This document shows, one piece after another, positions 20,544 to 33,047 of a stretch of 33,150 nucleotides of DNA. The DNA lies in assembly GCA_947479995.1 (NCBI GenBank), contig CANKBT010000003.1, positions 1-33,150 of the forward strand, given 5' to 3'. Positions within the stretch are counted from its first letter, which is position 1; each line of letters opens with the position of its first letter. The DNA is from Frankiaceae bacterium (GTDB lineage Bacteria > Actinomycetota > Actinomycetes > Mycobacteriales > SCTD01). A model generated the notes under the pieces. That model saw nothing but the letters and a program-made list of their open reading frames with translations. It had not been told where the DNA came from and searched no databases. Both the position numbers and the translations under genes were made by a program.

Positions 20544-22963
20544 CGCTCGCCCCCGACCGGACCGACCTGGTCACCCTCACCATCGACGGGCTCGAGGTGA
20601 GCGTCCCGAAGGGGACGCTGCTCATCCGCGCCGCCGAGCAGCTCGGCATCCAGGTGCCGCGCTTCTGCGACCACCCGCTGCTGGACCCGGTCGGCGCCTG
20701 CCGCCAGTGCATCGTCGAGGTGGAGGGCCAGCGCAAGCCGCTGACGTCCTGCACCACCACGGTCACCGAGGGCATGGTCGTCAAGACGCAGCTGTCCTCG
20801 CCGGTGGCCAAGAAGGCGCAGCACGGCGTGCTGGAGCTGCTGCTCATCAACCACCCGCTCGACTGCCCGGTCTGCGACAAGGGCGGCGAGTGCCCGCTGC
20901 AGAACCAGGCGCTGTCGGCCGGCGGCGCGGAGTCGCGCTTCCACGACCGCAAGCGCACCTACCCCAAGCCGCTCGCCATCAGCAGCCAGGTGCTGCTCGA
21001 CCGCGAGCGCTGCGTGCTCTGCGCGCGCTGCACCCGCTTCTCGCAGCAGGTGGCGGGCGACCCGTTCATCGAGCTGTTCGAGCGCGGGGCGCTGCAGCAG
21101 GTCGCGATCTACACCGACACGCCCTTCGAGAGCTACTTCTCCGGCAACACGGTGCAGATCTGCCCGGTCGGCGCCCTCACCGGAGCGGCCTACCGCTTCC
21201 GCGCCCGCCCCTTCGACCTCGTCAGCTCGCCGATGGTGTGCGAGCACTGCGCCAGCGGCTGCGCCCTGCGCAGCGACCACCGGCGCGGCAAGGTGCTGCG
21301 GCGCCTGGCCGGCGACGACCCGGCGGTCAACGAGGAGTGGAACTGCGACAAGGGCCGCTGGGCCTTCCCGTGGTCGTCGCAGGCCGACCGCCTCACCGTG
21401 CCGCTGGTGCGCGACCTCGACACCGGCCGCCTCGTCGAGGCGTCGTGGACCGAGGCCCTCGAGCGCGCCGCGGCCGGCCTCGCGCTCGCCCGCGAGGAGG
21501 GCGGCGTCGGCGTGCTGCCCGGCGGCCGCCTCACCGTCGAGGACGCCTACGCGTACGCGAAGTTCTCGCGCGTCGCGCTGCGCACCAACGACGTCGACGC
21601 CCGCGTGCGCCCGCACAGCGACGAGGAGCTGGCCTTCCTCGCCTCCTCGGTCGCCGGGCGCTACGTCGGCGAGACCGTGACCTACGCCGACCTCGAGAGC
21701 GCGCCCGCCGTCGTCCTCGCCGGCTTCGAGCCGGAGGAGGAGTCGCCGATCGTCTTCCTGCGCCTGCGCAAGGCGGTCCGCCGCCACGGCACGCAGGTCT
21801 TCGCGCTCGCGCCGTTCCGCTCGCCCGGCGCGGTCAAGACCGCCGCCCGGCTGGTCGAGACGGTGCCCGGCCTGGAGGGCGAGGTGCTCGCCGCCCTGGC
21901 GCGCACCGACCTCGAGGGCGTCCCCGGCACCGCCGCGGCGGCGCTGCGCGAGCCCGGCGCCGTGCTGCTCGTCGGCGAGCGCCTCGCCGGCGCCGTCGGC
22001 GCGCTGTCGGCCGCGGCGGCACTCGCCGCCGAGACCGGCGCCCGTCTGGCCTGGGTGCCCCGCCGCGCCGGCGAGCGCGGTGCCGTCGACGCCGGCGCGC
22101 TGCCGACCCTGCTGCCCGGCGGCCGCCTGGTCGCCGACGTCGGCGCCCGCGCCGAGGTCGAGGCCGTCTGGGGCGCGCCCGTGCCCGGCGCGCCCGGCCG
22201 CAGCGCCGACGCGCTGCTCACCGCCGTCCGCGACGGCGCCCTCGCGGGCCTGCTCGTCGGCGGCGTCGACCCCGCCGACTGCCCCGACCCGGCGCTGGCC
22301 CTCGACGCCCTCGAGGCCGCGCAGTTCGTCGTCAGCCTGGAGGTGCGCCGCTCGCCGGTCACCGACCGCGCCGACGTCGTGCTGCCGGTCGCCCCGGCGG
22401 TCGAGAAGGAGGGCACCTACCTCGACTGGGAGGGCCGCGCCCGCCCGTTCGAGAAGGTGCTCCGGGCCTCCGGCGCGCTGTCGGACCTGCGCGTGCTGCA
22501 CGTGCTCGCCGACGAGCTCGACGCGCCGATCGGGCTGCCCGACGCCGCTGCCGCGCGCGCCGAGATCGCGCTGCTCGGCGCGCCGGGGGAGCACCCCGCG
22601 CCGCCGACCGTCGCGCCCGCCGGCCCGCCGGAGCCCGCGCGCGGGCAGGCCGTGCTGGCCACCTGGCACTGGCTGCTCGACGACGGCTCGCTGCAGGACG
22701 GCGAGCCCTTCCTGGCCGGCACCGCCAAGCGCAGCCGCCTGCACCTGTCGGCCGGCACCGCGGCCGAGGTCGGCGTGGCCGAGGGCGACCTGGTCACCGT
22801 GAGCACCGCGCGTGGCAGTCTCACCCTGCCCCTCGTCGTGGCCGACCTGCCCGACCGGGTCGTCTGGCTGCCCACCCGGTCGCCCGACGCCGCCGTACGC
22901 CGTGACCTCGTCGCCTCCGCCGGAGACGTGGTCGCGCTCTCGAAGGGACCGGCCCGCGCGTGA
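20540..22963 (+). CDS. nuoG: NADH-quinone oxidoreductase subunit G
   Basis: 807 aa; [65 protein letters not shown]. Confidence 0.95.
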   Translation: MTLAPDRTDLVTLTIDGLEVSVPKGTLLIRAAEQLGIQVPRFCDHPLLDPVGACRQCIVEVEGQRKPLTSCTTTVTEGMVVKTQLSSPVAKKAQHGVLELLLINHPLDCPVCDKGGECPLQNQALSAGGAESRFHDRKRTYPKPLAISSQVLLDRERCVLCARCTRFSQQVAGDPFIELFERGALQQVAIYTDTPFESYFSGNTVQICPVGALTGAAYRFRARPFDLVSSPMVCEHCASGCALRSDHRRGKVLRRLAGDDPAVNEEWNCDKGRWAFPWSSQADRLTVPLVRDLDTGRLVEASWTEALERAAAGLALAREEGGVGVLPGGRLTVEDAYAYAKFSRVALRTNDVDARVRPHSDEELAFLASSVAGRYVGETVTYADLESAPAVVLAGFEPEEESPIVFLRLRKAVRRHGTQVFALAPFRSPGAVKTAARLVETVPGLEGEVLAALARTDLEGVPGTAAAALREPGAVLLVGERLAGAVGALSAAAALAAETGARLAWVPRRAGERGAVDAGALPTLLPGGRLVADVGARAEVEAVWGAPVPGAPGRSADALLTAVRDGALAGLLVGGVDPADCPDPALALDALEAAQFVVSLEVRRSPVTDRADVVLPVAPAVEKEGTYLDWEGRARPFEKVLRASGALSDLRVLHVLADELDAPIGLPDAAAARAEIALLGAPGEHPAPPTVAPAGPPEPARGQAVLATWHWLLDDGSLQDGEPFLAGTAKRSRLHLSAGTAAEVGVAEGDLVTVSTARGSLTLPLVVADLPDRVVWLPTRSPDAAVRRDLVASAGDVVALSKGPARA

Positions 22964-24273
22964 ACGACACCGTGACCGCCCTCGGCAACGAGCCGTTCTG
23001 GCTGGTGGCCGCCAAGGCGGTCTTCGTCTTCGTCCTGCTCGTGCTGCTGACGCTGTTCACCATCGTGTTCGAGCGCAAGGTCGTCGGCCGCATGCAGCAG
23101 CGCCCCGGCCCCAACCGGGTCGGCCCGGGCGGCTGGCTGCAGTCGCTCGCGGACGGGCTCAAGCTGGCGCTCAAGGAGGAGATCATCCCGGCGCTGGCCG
23201 ACAAGCCGGTCTACGTCCTGGCGCCGCTGGTCTCCGCGATCCCCGCGTTCCTCGCGTTCTCGGTCATCCCCTTCGGCCCCGAGGTCTCGGTGGCCGGCGA
23301 GCGCACCGCGCTGCAGCTCACCGACCTGCCGATCGGCGTGCTGTTCATCCTGGCCACCGGCAGCGTCGGCGTCTTCGGCCTGGTGCTCGCCGGCTGGAGC
23401 AGCGGCTCGACCTACCCGCTGCTGGGCGGCCTGCGGTCCGCCGCGCAGGTCATCAGCTACGAGGTGGCGATGGGCCTGGCGCTCGTCGCGGTGTTCATCT
23501 ACTCCGGCTCGCTCTCGACGAGCACGATCGTCGCCGCGCAGGACGACCTGTGGTTCGTGCTCACGCTGCCGGTCAGCTTCGTCATCTACGTCATCGCGAT
23601 GGTCGGCGAGACCAACCGCGCGCCCTTCGACCTCCCCGAGGCCGAGAGCGAGCTGGTCGGCGGCTTCCACACCGAGTACACCTCGCTGAAGTTCGCGATG
23701 TTCTTCCTCGCCGAGTACATCAACATGATCACCGTCTCGGCGCTGGCCGTGACGCTGTTCCTCGGCGGCTGGCAGGCCCCGCCGCTGCTGAGCCGGGTGG
23801 AGGTGCTGTCGACCGGCTGGTTCCCGCTCGTGTGGTTCCTGCTCAAGGTCGTCGCGTTCCTGTTCTTCTTCGTCTGGCTGCGCGGCACGCTCCCGCGGAT
23901 GCGCTACGACCAGTTCATGAAGCTGGGCTGGAAGGTGCTCATCCCGGTCGCCCTGCTGTGGATCCTGCTCGTCGCCGCCATGCGCGTCGCGACCGACGAG
24001 CTCGACCGCGAGCAGCTGCTGCTCGGCGGCGGCGCGGTCGTGCTGCTCGTGCTGCTGGCCTCGGCGCTGATCCCCGACAAGCCCGCGCCCGAGCGCCCGG
24101 CCGACGCGCCGCAGGCGGCGCTCGTGCCCCAGGCCGAGGGCGGCTTCCCCGTGCCCCCGCTCGACCTGTCCGTCCCGCCGACCCCGCGGTCGCTGGCGCG
24201 CGCTGCCGTCGCCCCCGCGGGCGCCGGTGCCGGCACCGACCCCGCGCCCACCCCCGAGGAGGCCTCGCCGTGA
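22960..24273 (+). CDS. nuoH: NADH-quinone oxidoreductase subunit H, with disordered C-terminal tail
   Basis: [60 protein letters not shown]. Confidence 0.96.
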   Translation: MNDTVTALGNEPFWLVAAKAVFVFVLLVLLTLFTIVFERKVVGRMQQRPGPNRVGPGGWLQSLADGLKLALKEEIIPALADKPVYVLAPLVSAIPAFLAFSVIPFGPEVSVAGERTALQLTDLPIGVLFILATGSVGVFGLVLAGWSSGSTYPLLGGLRSAAQVISYEVAMGLALVAVFIYSGSLSTSTIVAAQDDLWFVLTLPVSFVIYVIAMVGETNRAPFDLPEAESELVGGFHTEYTSLKFAMFFLAEYINMITVSALAVTLFLGGWQAPPLLSRVEVLSTGWFPLVWFLLKVVAFLFFFVWLRGTLPRMRYDQFMKLGWKVLIPVALLWILLVAAMRVATDELDREQLLLGGGAVVLLVLLASALIPDKPAPERPADAPQAALVPQAEGGFPVPPLDLSVPPTPRSLARAAVAPAGAGAGTDPAPTPEEASP

Positions 24274-24788
24274 GCGCACTCGACCCCGTCAAGGGGTTCG
24301 GCGTCACCTTCGGCGCCATGTTCAAGAAGGTCGCGACCGAGGAGTACCCGGAGCAGGTCAAGGCCGTCGCCCCGCGCTACCACGGGCGCCACGTGCTCAA
24401 CCGGCACCCGGACGGCCTGGAGAAGTGCATCGGCTGCGAGCTGTGCGCCTGGGCCTGCCCGGCCGACGCGATCTACGTCGAGGGCGCCGACAACACCGAC
24501 GACGCGCGCTACAGCCCCGGCGAGCGCTTCGCCGCCGTCTACCAGATCAACTACCTGCGCTGCATCTTCTGCGGCCTGTGCATCGAGGCCTGCCCGACCC
24601 GCTCGCTCACGATGACCAACGAGTACGAGCTGGCCGACGACTCCCGCGCCGACTTGGTCTTCACCAAGTCCGACCTGCTGGCGCCGCTGCTGGCCGGCAT
24701 GGAGCAGCCGCCGCACCCGATGCGGCTGGGCGAGACCGACACCGACTACTACGTGCGCGCCGGCCGCCCCGCCGAGGAGGCGTCGTGA
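24270..24788 (+). CDS. nuoI: NADH-quinone oxidoreductase subunit I
   Basis: GTG at 24270; two 4Fe-4S motifs [12 protein letters not shown] and [12 protein letters not shown]. Confidence 0.95.
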   Translation: MSALDPVKGFGVTFGAMFKKVATEEYPEQVKAVAPRYHGRHVLNRHPDGLEKCIGCELCAWACPADAIYVEGADNTDDARYSPGERFAAVYQINYLRCIFCGLCIEACPTRSLTMTNEYELADDSRADLVFTKSDLLAPLLAGMEQPPHPMRLGETDTDYYVRAGRPAEEAS

Positions 24789-25609
24789 GCGCGCTCGCCG
24801 ACGGCCTGCTGCTCGCCGCGGAGCCCGGCACCGCCGGCACCGGCGAGCAGGTGGCGTTCTGGGTGTTCGCGCCGATCGCCACCGTCGCCGCGCTCGGCAT
24901 GGTGCTGGCGCGCAACGCCGTGCACGCCGCGCTCATGCTCGCGGCGGTGATGCTCAGCTTCGCCGGGCTCTACGCCGTGCAGGACGCGCCCTTCCTCGCG
25001 GCCGTGCAGGTGATCGTCTACACCGGCGCCATCCTCATGCTGTTCCTGTTCGTGCTCATGCTGGTCGGCGTCGACAGCAGCGACTCGCTCGTCGAGACGC
25101 TGCGCGGCCACCGCATCGCCACCGGCCTGGTCGGGCTCGGCTTCGCCGGCGTGCTCATGGGCGCGCTCGCCAGCGCCGTGGCCGACACCGAGACCTCCGG
25201 GCTCGCCGGCCCCAACGCCGAGGGCAACGTCGTCGGCATCGCCCGGCTGCTGTTCACCCGCTACGTCTTCGCCTTCGAGGTGACGAGCGCGCTGCTCATC
25301 ACCGCGGCGCTCGGCGCCATGGTGCTCGCCCACAAGGAGCGCACCACGCACGTCGACCAGCGCGAGCAGGCCCGCCGCCGCTTCGCCGGCGACAGCCCGC
25401 TGCCGCTGCCCGGGCCGGGCGTCTTCGCCGACCACGGCAGCAGCGCCAGCCCGGCCCTGCTGCCCGACGGCCGCCCGGCCCCGAGCAGCGTGTCGAGCGC
25501 GCTCGAGGCCGAGGAGGAGCCCGCCGTCGCCGGCGGCACCGGCGGGGCCGGCAGCCGCGGCCGCACCGGGAGCCCCGACGCCACCGCCCAGGACCGGGGG
25601 CTGCTGTGA
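24785..25609 (+). CDS. nuoJ: NADH-quinone oxidoreductase subunit J, with low-complexity C-terminal tail
   Basis: GTG at 24785; [53 protein letters not shown]. Confidence 0.94.
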   Translation: MSALADGLLLAAEPGTAGTGEQVAFWVFAPIATVAALGMVLARNAVHAALMLAAVMLSFAGLYAVQDAPFLAAVQVIVYTGAILMLFLFVLMLVGVDSSDSLVETLRGHRIATGLVGLGFAGVLMGALASAVADTETSGLAGPNAEGNVVGIARLLFTRYVFAFEVTSALLITAALGAMVLAHKERTTHVDQREQARRRFAGDSPLPLPGPGVFADHGSSASPALLPDGRPAPSSVSSALEAEEEPAVAGGTGGAGSRGRTGSPDATAQDRGLL

Positions 25610-25905
25610 GCCCGAGCGCCTACCTGCTGCTCGCCGCGCTGCTGTTCACCATCGGCGCGGTCGGCGTCCTCACCCGCCGCAACGCGATCCTCGTGTTCAT
25701 GTGCGTGGAGTTGATGCTCAACTCCGTCAACCTCACGCTGGTCACCTTCAGCCGCGTCAACGGCGACCTCGACGGCCAGGTCATGGCCTTCTTCGTCATG
25801 GTCGTCGCCGCCGCGGAGGTCGTGGTCGGCCTGGCGATCATCATGAGCATCTTCCGCACCCGGCGCTCGGCGTCGGTCGACGACGCCAACCTGCTCAAGT
25901 ACTAG
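25606..25905 (+). CDS. nuoK: NADH-quinone oxidoreductase subunit K
   Basis: 99 aa; [31 protein letters not shown]...[21 protein letters not shown]. Confidence 0.95.
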   Translation: MSPSAYLLLAALLFTIGAVGVLTRRNAILVFMCVELMLNSVNLTLVTFSRVNGDLDGQVMAFFVMVVAAAEVVVGLAIIMSIFRTRRSASVDDANLLKY

Positions 25906-26012
25906 ACAGTCCCCGGCGCCCCTGCCCCGCGCCGTGCCCGAGACCGTGCCCCCAGACCGCGCCCCGACGGCCCCGACGCCGACGGCCACGACCGAAGACG
26001 AGGACCTGCCCC

Positions 26013-26050
26013 GTGCCTGCGCGCGCTGACGACGTCCGGCGAGCCGACCG

Positions 26051-26054
<4 letters not shown>
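26013..26054 (+). CDS. Possible 13-aa leader ORF upstream of nuoL
   Basis: GTG at 26013 with AGGA 8 nt upstream; codes MPARADDVRRADR; TGA overlaps the nuoL GTG (GTGA). Translation unproven. Confidence 0.3.
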
Positions 26055-27994
<1,940 letters not shown>

Positions 27995-27997
27995 GCC

Positions 27998-29701
27998 GTG
28001 GACGACTTCCCCTGGCTGACCGTCATCGGCGCCACGCCGCTGCTCGGCGTCGCCGTGATCCTCGCCCTGCCGCGCGGCCGCGACCTGCTCGTCAAGCAGG
28101 TCGCGCTGCTCACCTCGCTCGTCGTGCTCGGCCTGACGATCGCGATGTGCGCCCGCTTCGAGCCGGCCGGCGCGCGCTTCCAGTTCACCGAGGCCTACGA
28201 CTGGATCCCGGCGTTCGGCGTGCAGTACGCCGTCGGCGTCGACGGCATCGCCCTGGTGCTCATCGCGCTCGTGGCGGTGCTCGTGCCGGTCGTGCTGCTC
28301 GCGTCGTGGCACGACGCCGACCCCGTCGAGGCGACCGCGGCGGAGGCGGCCGCCGCGTCCGAGCGGGCCGTCGTCGCCCGCGCCGCCGCGTCGACCGGCG
28401 GCGGCAGCACGCGCGTCGCGACCGTCGAGGGCCCGCCCGCCGGCGGCGCCCTGCGCCCCGGGCGCTCGGTGAAGACCTTCTTCAGCCTGCTGCTGGTGCT
28501 CGAGACGATGATGGTCGGCGTCTTCGCCGCCACCGACGTCTTCCTGTTCTACGTCTTCTTCGAGGCGATGCTCATCCCGATGTACTTCCTCATCGGGAGC
28601 TACGGCGGCCCGCGCCGCGCGTACGCGTCGGTGAAGTTCTTGCTCTACAGCCTGTTCGGCGGGCTGCTCATGCTGGCCTCGGTGATCGGCCTCTACGTCG
28701 CCGCCGGCGACCAGCTGGCGAGCGGCACCTTCAACTTCCTGGCGCTCACCCAGCTCGAGCTGAGCACCACCCACCAGGTGTGGCTGTTCCTCGGGTTCTT
28801 CCTCGCCTTCGCGATCAAGGCCCCGCTGTTCCCCTTCCACACCTGGCTGCCCGACGCCGGTGCCGAGGCGCCGGTCGGCGCGGCGGTGCTGCTCGTCGGC
28901 GTGCTCGACAAGGTCGGCACCTACGGCTTCCTGCGCTACTGCCTGCCGCTGTTCCCCGACGCGTCCCGCGAGCTGGCGCCGTACGTCATCGCGCTGTCCG
29001 TGATCGGCGTGCTGTACGGCGCGCTGCTGGCCATGGGCCAGAAGGACCTCAAGCGCTTCGTCAGCTACACCTCGATCGCGCACTTCGGCTTCATCGGCCT
29101 CGGCGTCTTCGCGTTCACGACCCAGGCGCAGACCGGCGCGGTGCTCTACATGGTCAACCACGGCCTGTCGACGGGCGCGCTGTTCCTCGTCATCGGCTTC
29201 CTCGTGGCCCGCGGCCGCACCCGCGACGTCGACGCGTACGGCGGCGTCGCCAAGGTCGCGCCGCTGCTGGCCGGCGCCTTCCTCGTCGCCGGCCTGTCGT
29301 CGCTGGCGCTGCCGGGCCTGTCGACCTTCATCAGCGAGTTCCTCGTGCTGGTCGGGTCCTTCCAGCGCTACGAGGTCGCGACCGTGCTCGCGACGATCGG
29401 CATCGTGCTGGCGGCGCTGTACGTGCTGCTGGCCTACCAGCGCACGATGCAGGGCCCGCTCAACCCGGTGCACGCCCGGATGCCCGACCTCAAGGGGCGC
29501 GAGGTGCTCGCCGTGGCGCCGCTCGTCGCGCTCATGGTCTTCCTCGGCTTCTACCCGAAGCCGCTCACCGACGTCATCGAGCCCGCCGTGCGCTGCACGC
29601 AGGCCGACCTCGGCTTCAGCGACCCGCAGCCCGACGAGGGCGAGGGCGTCGAGAGCGACGCGCCGACGCCCGCCGACTGCCAGACCACCGGGGAGCGGTA
29701 G
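27998..29701 (+). CDS. nuoM: NADH-quinone oxidoreductase subunit M
   Basis: 567 aa; FLFYVFFEAMLIPMYFLIGSYGG, FPFHTWLPDAGAEAPVGAAVLLVGVLDKVGTYGFLRYCLPLFP. Confidence 0.96.
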   Translation: MDDFPWLTVIGATPLLGVAVILALPRGRDLLVKQVALLTSLVVLGLTIAMCARFEPAGARFQFTEAYDWIPAFGVQYAVGVDGIALVLIALVAVLVPVVLLASWHDADPVEATAAEAAAASERAVVARAAASTGGGSTRVATVEGPPAGGALRPGRSVKTFFSLLLVLETMMVGVFAATDVFLFYVFFEAMLIPMYFLIGSYGGPRRAYASVKFLLYSLFGGLLMLASVIGLYVAAGDQLASGTFNFLALTQLELSTTHQVWLFLGFFLAFAIKAPLFPFHTWLPDAGAEAPVGAAVLLVGVLDKVGTYGFLRYCLPLFPDASRELAPYVIALSVIGVLYGALLAMGQKDLKRFVSYTSIAHFGFIGLGVFAFTTQAQTGAVLYMVNHGLSTGALFLVIGFLVARGRTRDVDAYGGVAKVAPLLAGAFLVAGLSSLALPGLSTFISEFLVLVGSFQRYEVATVLATIGIVLAALYVLLAYQRTMQGPLNPVHARMPDLKGREVLAVAPLVALMVFLGFYPKPLTDVIEPAVRCTQADLGFSDPQPDEGEGVESDAPTPADCQTTGER

Positions 29702-31239
29702 TGCCCGTCGACATCGAGTCCGTGCCGGTCGCGTACTCCGCGATCCTGCCGATGCTGCTCGTCCTCGGCGCCGCCGCCGTCGGCGTGCTCGTCGAGGCCT
29801 TCGTGCCGGCCGCGCGCCGCCGCGTCGCGCAGGTCGTCGTCGCCCTCGCCGGCCTCGTCGGCGGCCTGGTCGCCGTCGTCGCGCTCGCGGGCGAGCCCGA
29901 CCGGCTGGTCGTCGGCGACGCCATCGCGATCGACGGCCCGACGCTGTTCCTGCAGGGCACGCTGTGCCTGCTCGGCATCGGTGCGGTGCTGCTGCTGTCC
30001 GAGAGCAGCCTCGACAGCTCCGGCGGCGACATCGTCAGCAGCGCCGCGGCCCTGCCCGGCACCCGCGAGGACCTCCGGCTCGCCGAGAGCCAGGGCGTGC
30101 AGACCGAGGTCTACCCGCTCGCGATGTTCGCCCTCGGCGGCATGCTGCTGTTCCCGGCGTCGAACAACCTCATCCTCATGTTCATCGCCCTCGAGGTGCT
30201 GTCGCTGCCGCTGTACCTCATGGCCGGGCTCGCCCGCCGCCGCCGCCTGCTGTCGCAGGAGGCCGCCGTGAAGTACTTCCTGCTCGGCGCGTTCTCCTCG
30301 GCCTTCTTCCTCTACGGCGTCGCGCTGCTCTACGGCTACGCCGGCACGGTCGACCTCGGCGGGGTGCGCGAGGCCACGCTGCTCGCGCAGGACGACGACC
30401 TGCTGCTCTACCTGGGCCTGGCGATGCTGGCCGTCGGGCTGCTGTTCAAGGTCGGCGCGGTGCCCTTCCAGGCCTGGACGCCCGACGTCTACCAGGGCTC
30501 GCCGACCGCCGTCACCGCCCTCATGGCGTCGGCCACCAAGGTCGCCGGCTTCGGCGCGCTGCTGCGCGTGCTCTACGTCGGCGTCGCCGAGGTGCGCTGG
30601 GACTGGCGCCCGGCGCTGTGGGCCGTCGCCATCCTCACGATGGTCGCCGGCGCGCTGCTGGCCGTGACGCAGACCGACGTGAAGCGCATGCTCGCCTACT
30701 CCTCGGTGGCGCACACCGGCTTCCTGCTCGTCGGCGTCGTCACCCTCGACACCGACGGCCTGGCGGGCACGCTGTTCTACCTGCTCACCTACGGCTTCAC
30801 GACGATCGCCGCCTTCGCGGTCGTGACGATGGTGCGCGACAGCGCCGGCGAGGCGACGCACCTGTCGTCGTGGGCCGGGCTCGGGCGGCGCAGCCCGCTG
30901 CTGGCCGGCACCTTCGCGCTGCTGCTGTTCGCGCTCGCCGGCATCCCGCTCACGAGCGGCTTCACCGCCAAGTTCGCGGTGTTCCAGCCGGCCCTGGACG
31001 ACGCGCTGCCGCTCGTCGTGGTCGGCGTCGTCGCCAGCGCCGTCACGGCGTTCTTCTACGCCCGCGTCGTGGTGCTCATGTTCTTCACCGACCCGGCGCC
31101 CGACGGCCCGTCGGTGGCGGTGCCGAGCGGCTTCACCACCGCCGCGATCGCGCTCGGCGCGGCCGTGACGGTCGTCGCGGGCGTCGTGCCGCAGCCGCTG
31201 CTCGACCTCGCGCAGTCGGCCGCCCTGTTCACCCGGTGA
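29701..31239 (+). CDS. nuoN: NADH-quinone oxidoreductase subunit N
   Basis: GTG at 29701 overlapping the nuoM TAG; LFIALEVLSLPLYLMAGLARR analog, FQAWTPDVYQGSPTAVTALMASATKVAGF, KRMLAYSSVAHTGFLLVG. Start of the 26122..31239 ORF is spurious. Confidence 0.95.
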   Translation: MPVDIESVPVAYSAILPMLLVLGAAAVGVLVEAFVPAARRRVAQVVVALAGLVGGLVAVVALAGEPDRLVVGDAIAIDGPTLFLQGTLCLLGIGAVLLLSESSLDSSGGDIVSSAAALPGTREDLRLAESQGVQTEVYPLAMFALGGMLLFPASNNLILMFIALEVLSLPLYLMAGLARRRRLLSQEAAVKYFLLGAFSSAFFLYGVALLYGYAGTVDLGGVREATLLAQDDDLLLYLGLAMLAVGLLFKVGAVPFQAWTPDVYQGSPTAVTALMASATKVAGFGALLRVLYVGVAEVRWDWRPALWAVAILTMVAGALLAVTQTDVKRMLAYSSVAHTGFLLVGVVTLDTDGLAGTLFYLLTYGFTTIAAFAVVTMVRDSAGEATHLSSWAGLGRRSPLLAGTFALLLFALAGIPLTSGFTAKFAVFQPALDDALPLVVVGVVASAVTAFFYARVVVLMFFTDPAPDGPSVAVPSGFTTAAIALGAAVTVVAGVVPQPLLDLAQSAALFTR

Positions 31240-31285
31240 CCCCCGCCGGCCGGGCTCCCGTGGGGCCGGGCCGGGCCCGCGCCAC

Positions 31286-31300
31286 TACAGTCTGGGCGTG
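31286..31300 (+). promoter_or_regulatory. Candidate leaderless promoter of the polyprenyl diphosphate synthase
   Basis: TACAGT (31286-31291), 6 nt, GTG start (31298). Confidence 0.45.
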
Positions 31301-32320
31301 ACCCTCCCCGCCGCCTCGACCCGCCCCGCGTCCCTCGGCGAGGCCTTCGAGGCGACCGACCCGGCGCTGTCGGCGGCCCTGCGCGAGGGCCTGGTCCGGG
31401 TCGAGGAGCGGCTGCACGAGGTCGCCGACGCCGGCCACCCGCTGCTGCGCCAGGCCTCCCGCCACCTCGTCGACGCCGGCGGCAAGCGCTTCCGCCCGCT
31501 GCTCGCGCTGCTCGCCGGCCAGCTCGGCGACGGCGCCGCCCCCGAGGTGGTCGAGGCGGCCGTGGTCGTCGAGCTGACCCACCTCGCGACCCTCTACCAC
31601 GACGACGTGCAGGACGAGGCCGACGTGCGCCGGGGCGCCGAGAGCGCCAACGCCCACTGGACCAACACCGTCGCCATCCTCACCGGCGACTACCTGTTCG
31701 CCCGCGCGTCCGACCTCGTCGCCGACCTCGGCCCCGACGCCGTGCGCATCCAGGCCCGCACCTTCGCCCGCCTCGTCGAGGGGCAGATCAGCGAGACGGC
31801 CGGGCCCGCCGACGGCGAGGACGCCGTCGCGCACCACCTGCAGGTCGTCGCCGACAAGACCGGCTCGCTCATCGCCACCAGCGCCCGCCTCGGCGCCCTG
31901 CTGTCCGGCGCGCCGGCGGCCAGCGTCGACGCCGTCACCCGCTACGCCGAGGTCGTCGGCATCGCCTTCCAGCTCTCCGACGACCTCATCGACGTGCTCA
32001 GCGAGACGGGGGAGTCGGGCAAGACGCCCGGCACCGACCTGCGCGAGGGCGTCCGCACGCTGCCGGCGCTCGAGGCCCTCGCCGGCACCGACCCCGCCGA
32101 GGCGCGCCTGCGCGAGCTGGTCGCCCGGCCGCTGCCCGACGACGCCGAGCACGCCGAGGCGCTCGCCCTGCTGCGCGGCTCGGCCGCCGTCGGCGCCGCC
32201 CGCGACCGCCTCACCGCCGCGCTGGACGACGCCCGCGCCATCGCCCGCGAGCTGCCGGCCGGCCCCGTCCCCGACGCCCTGCTCGGCCTCGCCGACTTCG
32301 TGCAGGCCCGCACCGGCTGA
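31298..32320 (+). CDS. Long-chain polyprenyl diphosphate synthase (likely for the menaquinone side chain)
   Basis: 340 aa; GGKRFRPLLALLAGQLG, LATLYHDDVQDEADVRRG (DDxxD), FQLSDDLIDVLSETGESGKTPGTDLREGVRTLP (second Asp-rich motif). Confidence 0.93.
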   Translation: MTLPAASTRPASLGEAFEATDPALSAALREGLVRVEERLHEVADAGHPLLRQASRHLVDAGGKRFRPLLALLAGQLGDGAAPEVVEAAVVVELTHLATLYHDDVQDEADVRRGAESANAHWTNTVAILTGDYLFARASDLVADLGPDAVRIQARTFARLVEGQISETAGPADGEDAVAHHLQVVADKTGSLIATSARLGALLSGAPAASVDAVTRYAEVVGIAFQLSDDLIDVLSETGESGKTPGTDLREGVRTLPALEALAGTDPAEARLRELVARPLPDDAEHAEALALLRGSAAVGAARDRLTAALDDARAIARELPAGPVPDALLGLADFVQARTG

Positions 32321-32322
32321 CC

Positions 32323-32340
32323 GCTGGCCCCTCGGCCAGC
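32323..32340 (+). terminator. Hairpin right after the polyprenyl synthase stop
   Basis: gctggcc (32323-32329), loop cctc, ggccagc (32334-32340); perfect 7-bp stem 2 nt after the stop codon. No strong U-tract. Confidence 0.5.
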
Positions 32341-32361
32341 CTCCCTTCGCCCGCTCCCGCC

Positions 32362-32688
32362 TTGCGTCTGCCCGACGCGTCCGGGGAGCCCCCGCCTGCA
32401 GCAGACATAACGGCCGCGGGGCGCAGGCCGCCGGCCGCGGGCGCGTAGCCGTGAGGCGGCAACTCCCCTGCGTCTGCCCGACGCGTCCGGAGAGCCCCCG
32501 CCTGCAGCAGACGCATCGACCGCGGGGCGCAGGCGCCGTGGCCACGAGGCGGCGTGACCAGCCCTACGTCTGCCCGACGCGTCCGGAGAGTCCCCGCCTG
32601 CAGCAGACGCGACGGTCAAGGGGCGGCGTCTGCTGCCCTTGCGTCTGCCCGAAGCGTCCGGGGCGCCCCCGCCTGCGGCAGACGCAAC
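32362..32688. repeat. Cluster of four ~50-bp REP-like inverted-repeat elements
   Basis: Copies 32362-32411, 32468-32517, 32564-32613, 32639-32688; consensus YTRCGTCTGCCCGACGCGTCCGGRGAGCCCCCGCCTGCAGCAGACGCAAC. Copy 4 has perfect 11-bp terminal inverted repeats TTGCGTCTGCC / GGCAGACGCAA. Confidence 0.92.
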
Positions 32689-32752
32689 GGGGCGGCGAGG
32701 CCGGCGGACGCCGCGGCCGTGAGGCGGCCGCTGCCGCGGGTAGGCAGTCGGC

Positions 32753-33028
32753 GTGAGCGACGTGCGGTACGTGCCCGAGCGGTCCCGGTTCGAGCTCGAC
32801 TGCCCGGGCGGCCCCGCCGTCCTCACGTACGTGCGCGCCGGCGACCGCGTCGTCATGGACCACACGCTCGTGCCGCCCGCGAGCGGCGGCAGCGGCGTCG
32901 GCAGCGCGCTGGTGCGCGCCGGCCTCACCTGGGCGGCTCAGCACGACCTCGTCGTCGTCCCGCAGTGCTGGTTCGTGCGCGGCTGGCTCGACCGGCACCC
33001 CGGCGAGCTCGCGGTGCGCGTCGCCTGA
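32753..33028 (+). CDS. Small GNAT-like (YjdJ/NATD1-type) N-acetyltransferase family protein
   Basis: 91 aa: RFELDCPGGPAVLTYVRAGDRVVMDHTLVPPASGGSGVGSALVRAGLTWAAQHDLVVVPQCWFVRGWLDRHPG, with GxGxGxxL-type acetyl-CoA loop and CxFVxxWxxxHP ending typical of the family. Confidence 0.85.
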   Translation: MSDVRYVPERSRFELDCPGGPAVLTYVRAGDRVVMDHTLVPPASGGSGVGSALVRAGLTWAAQHDLVVVPQCWFVRGWLDRHPGELAVRVA

Positions 33029-33031
33029 CGA

Positions 33032-33047
33032 CGCCGAGCGATCGGCG
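33032..33047. terminator. Short hairpin with GNRA-type loop between convergent genes
   Basis: cgccga (33032-33037) gcga tcggcg (33042-33047); perfect 6-bp stem between the GNAT and yajQ stop codons. Confidence 0.45.

Noticed and set aside
32362-32688. CRISPR array from evenly repeated ~50-bp units
   Set aside because: Only four units, spacers of 56, 46 and 25 bp that are related to each other, repeats that diverge, and no cas genes; better explained as REP/MITE-like elements.
31942-32928. Minus-strand ORF with repeated SAAGGGSPDASGRRR as a repeat protein
   Set aside because: The peptide repeats only reflect the DNA inverted-repeat elements; the frame also overlaps the polyprenyl synthase and GNAT genes on the other strand and has no RBS support.
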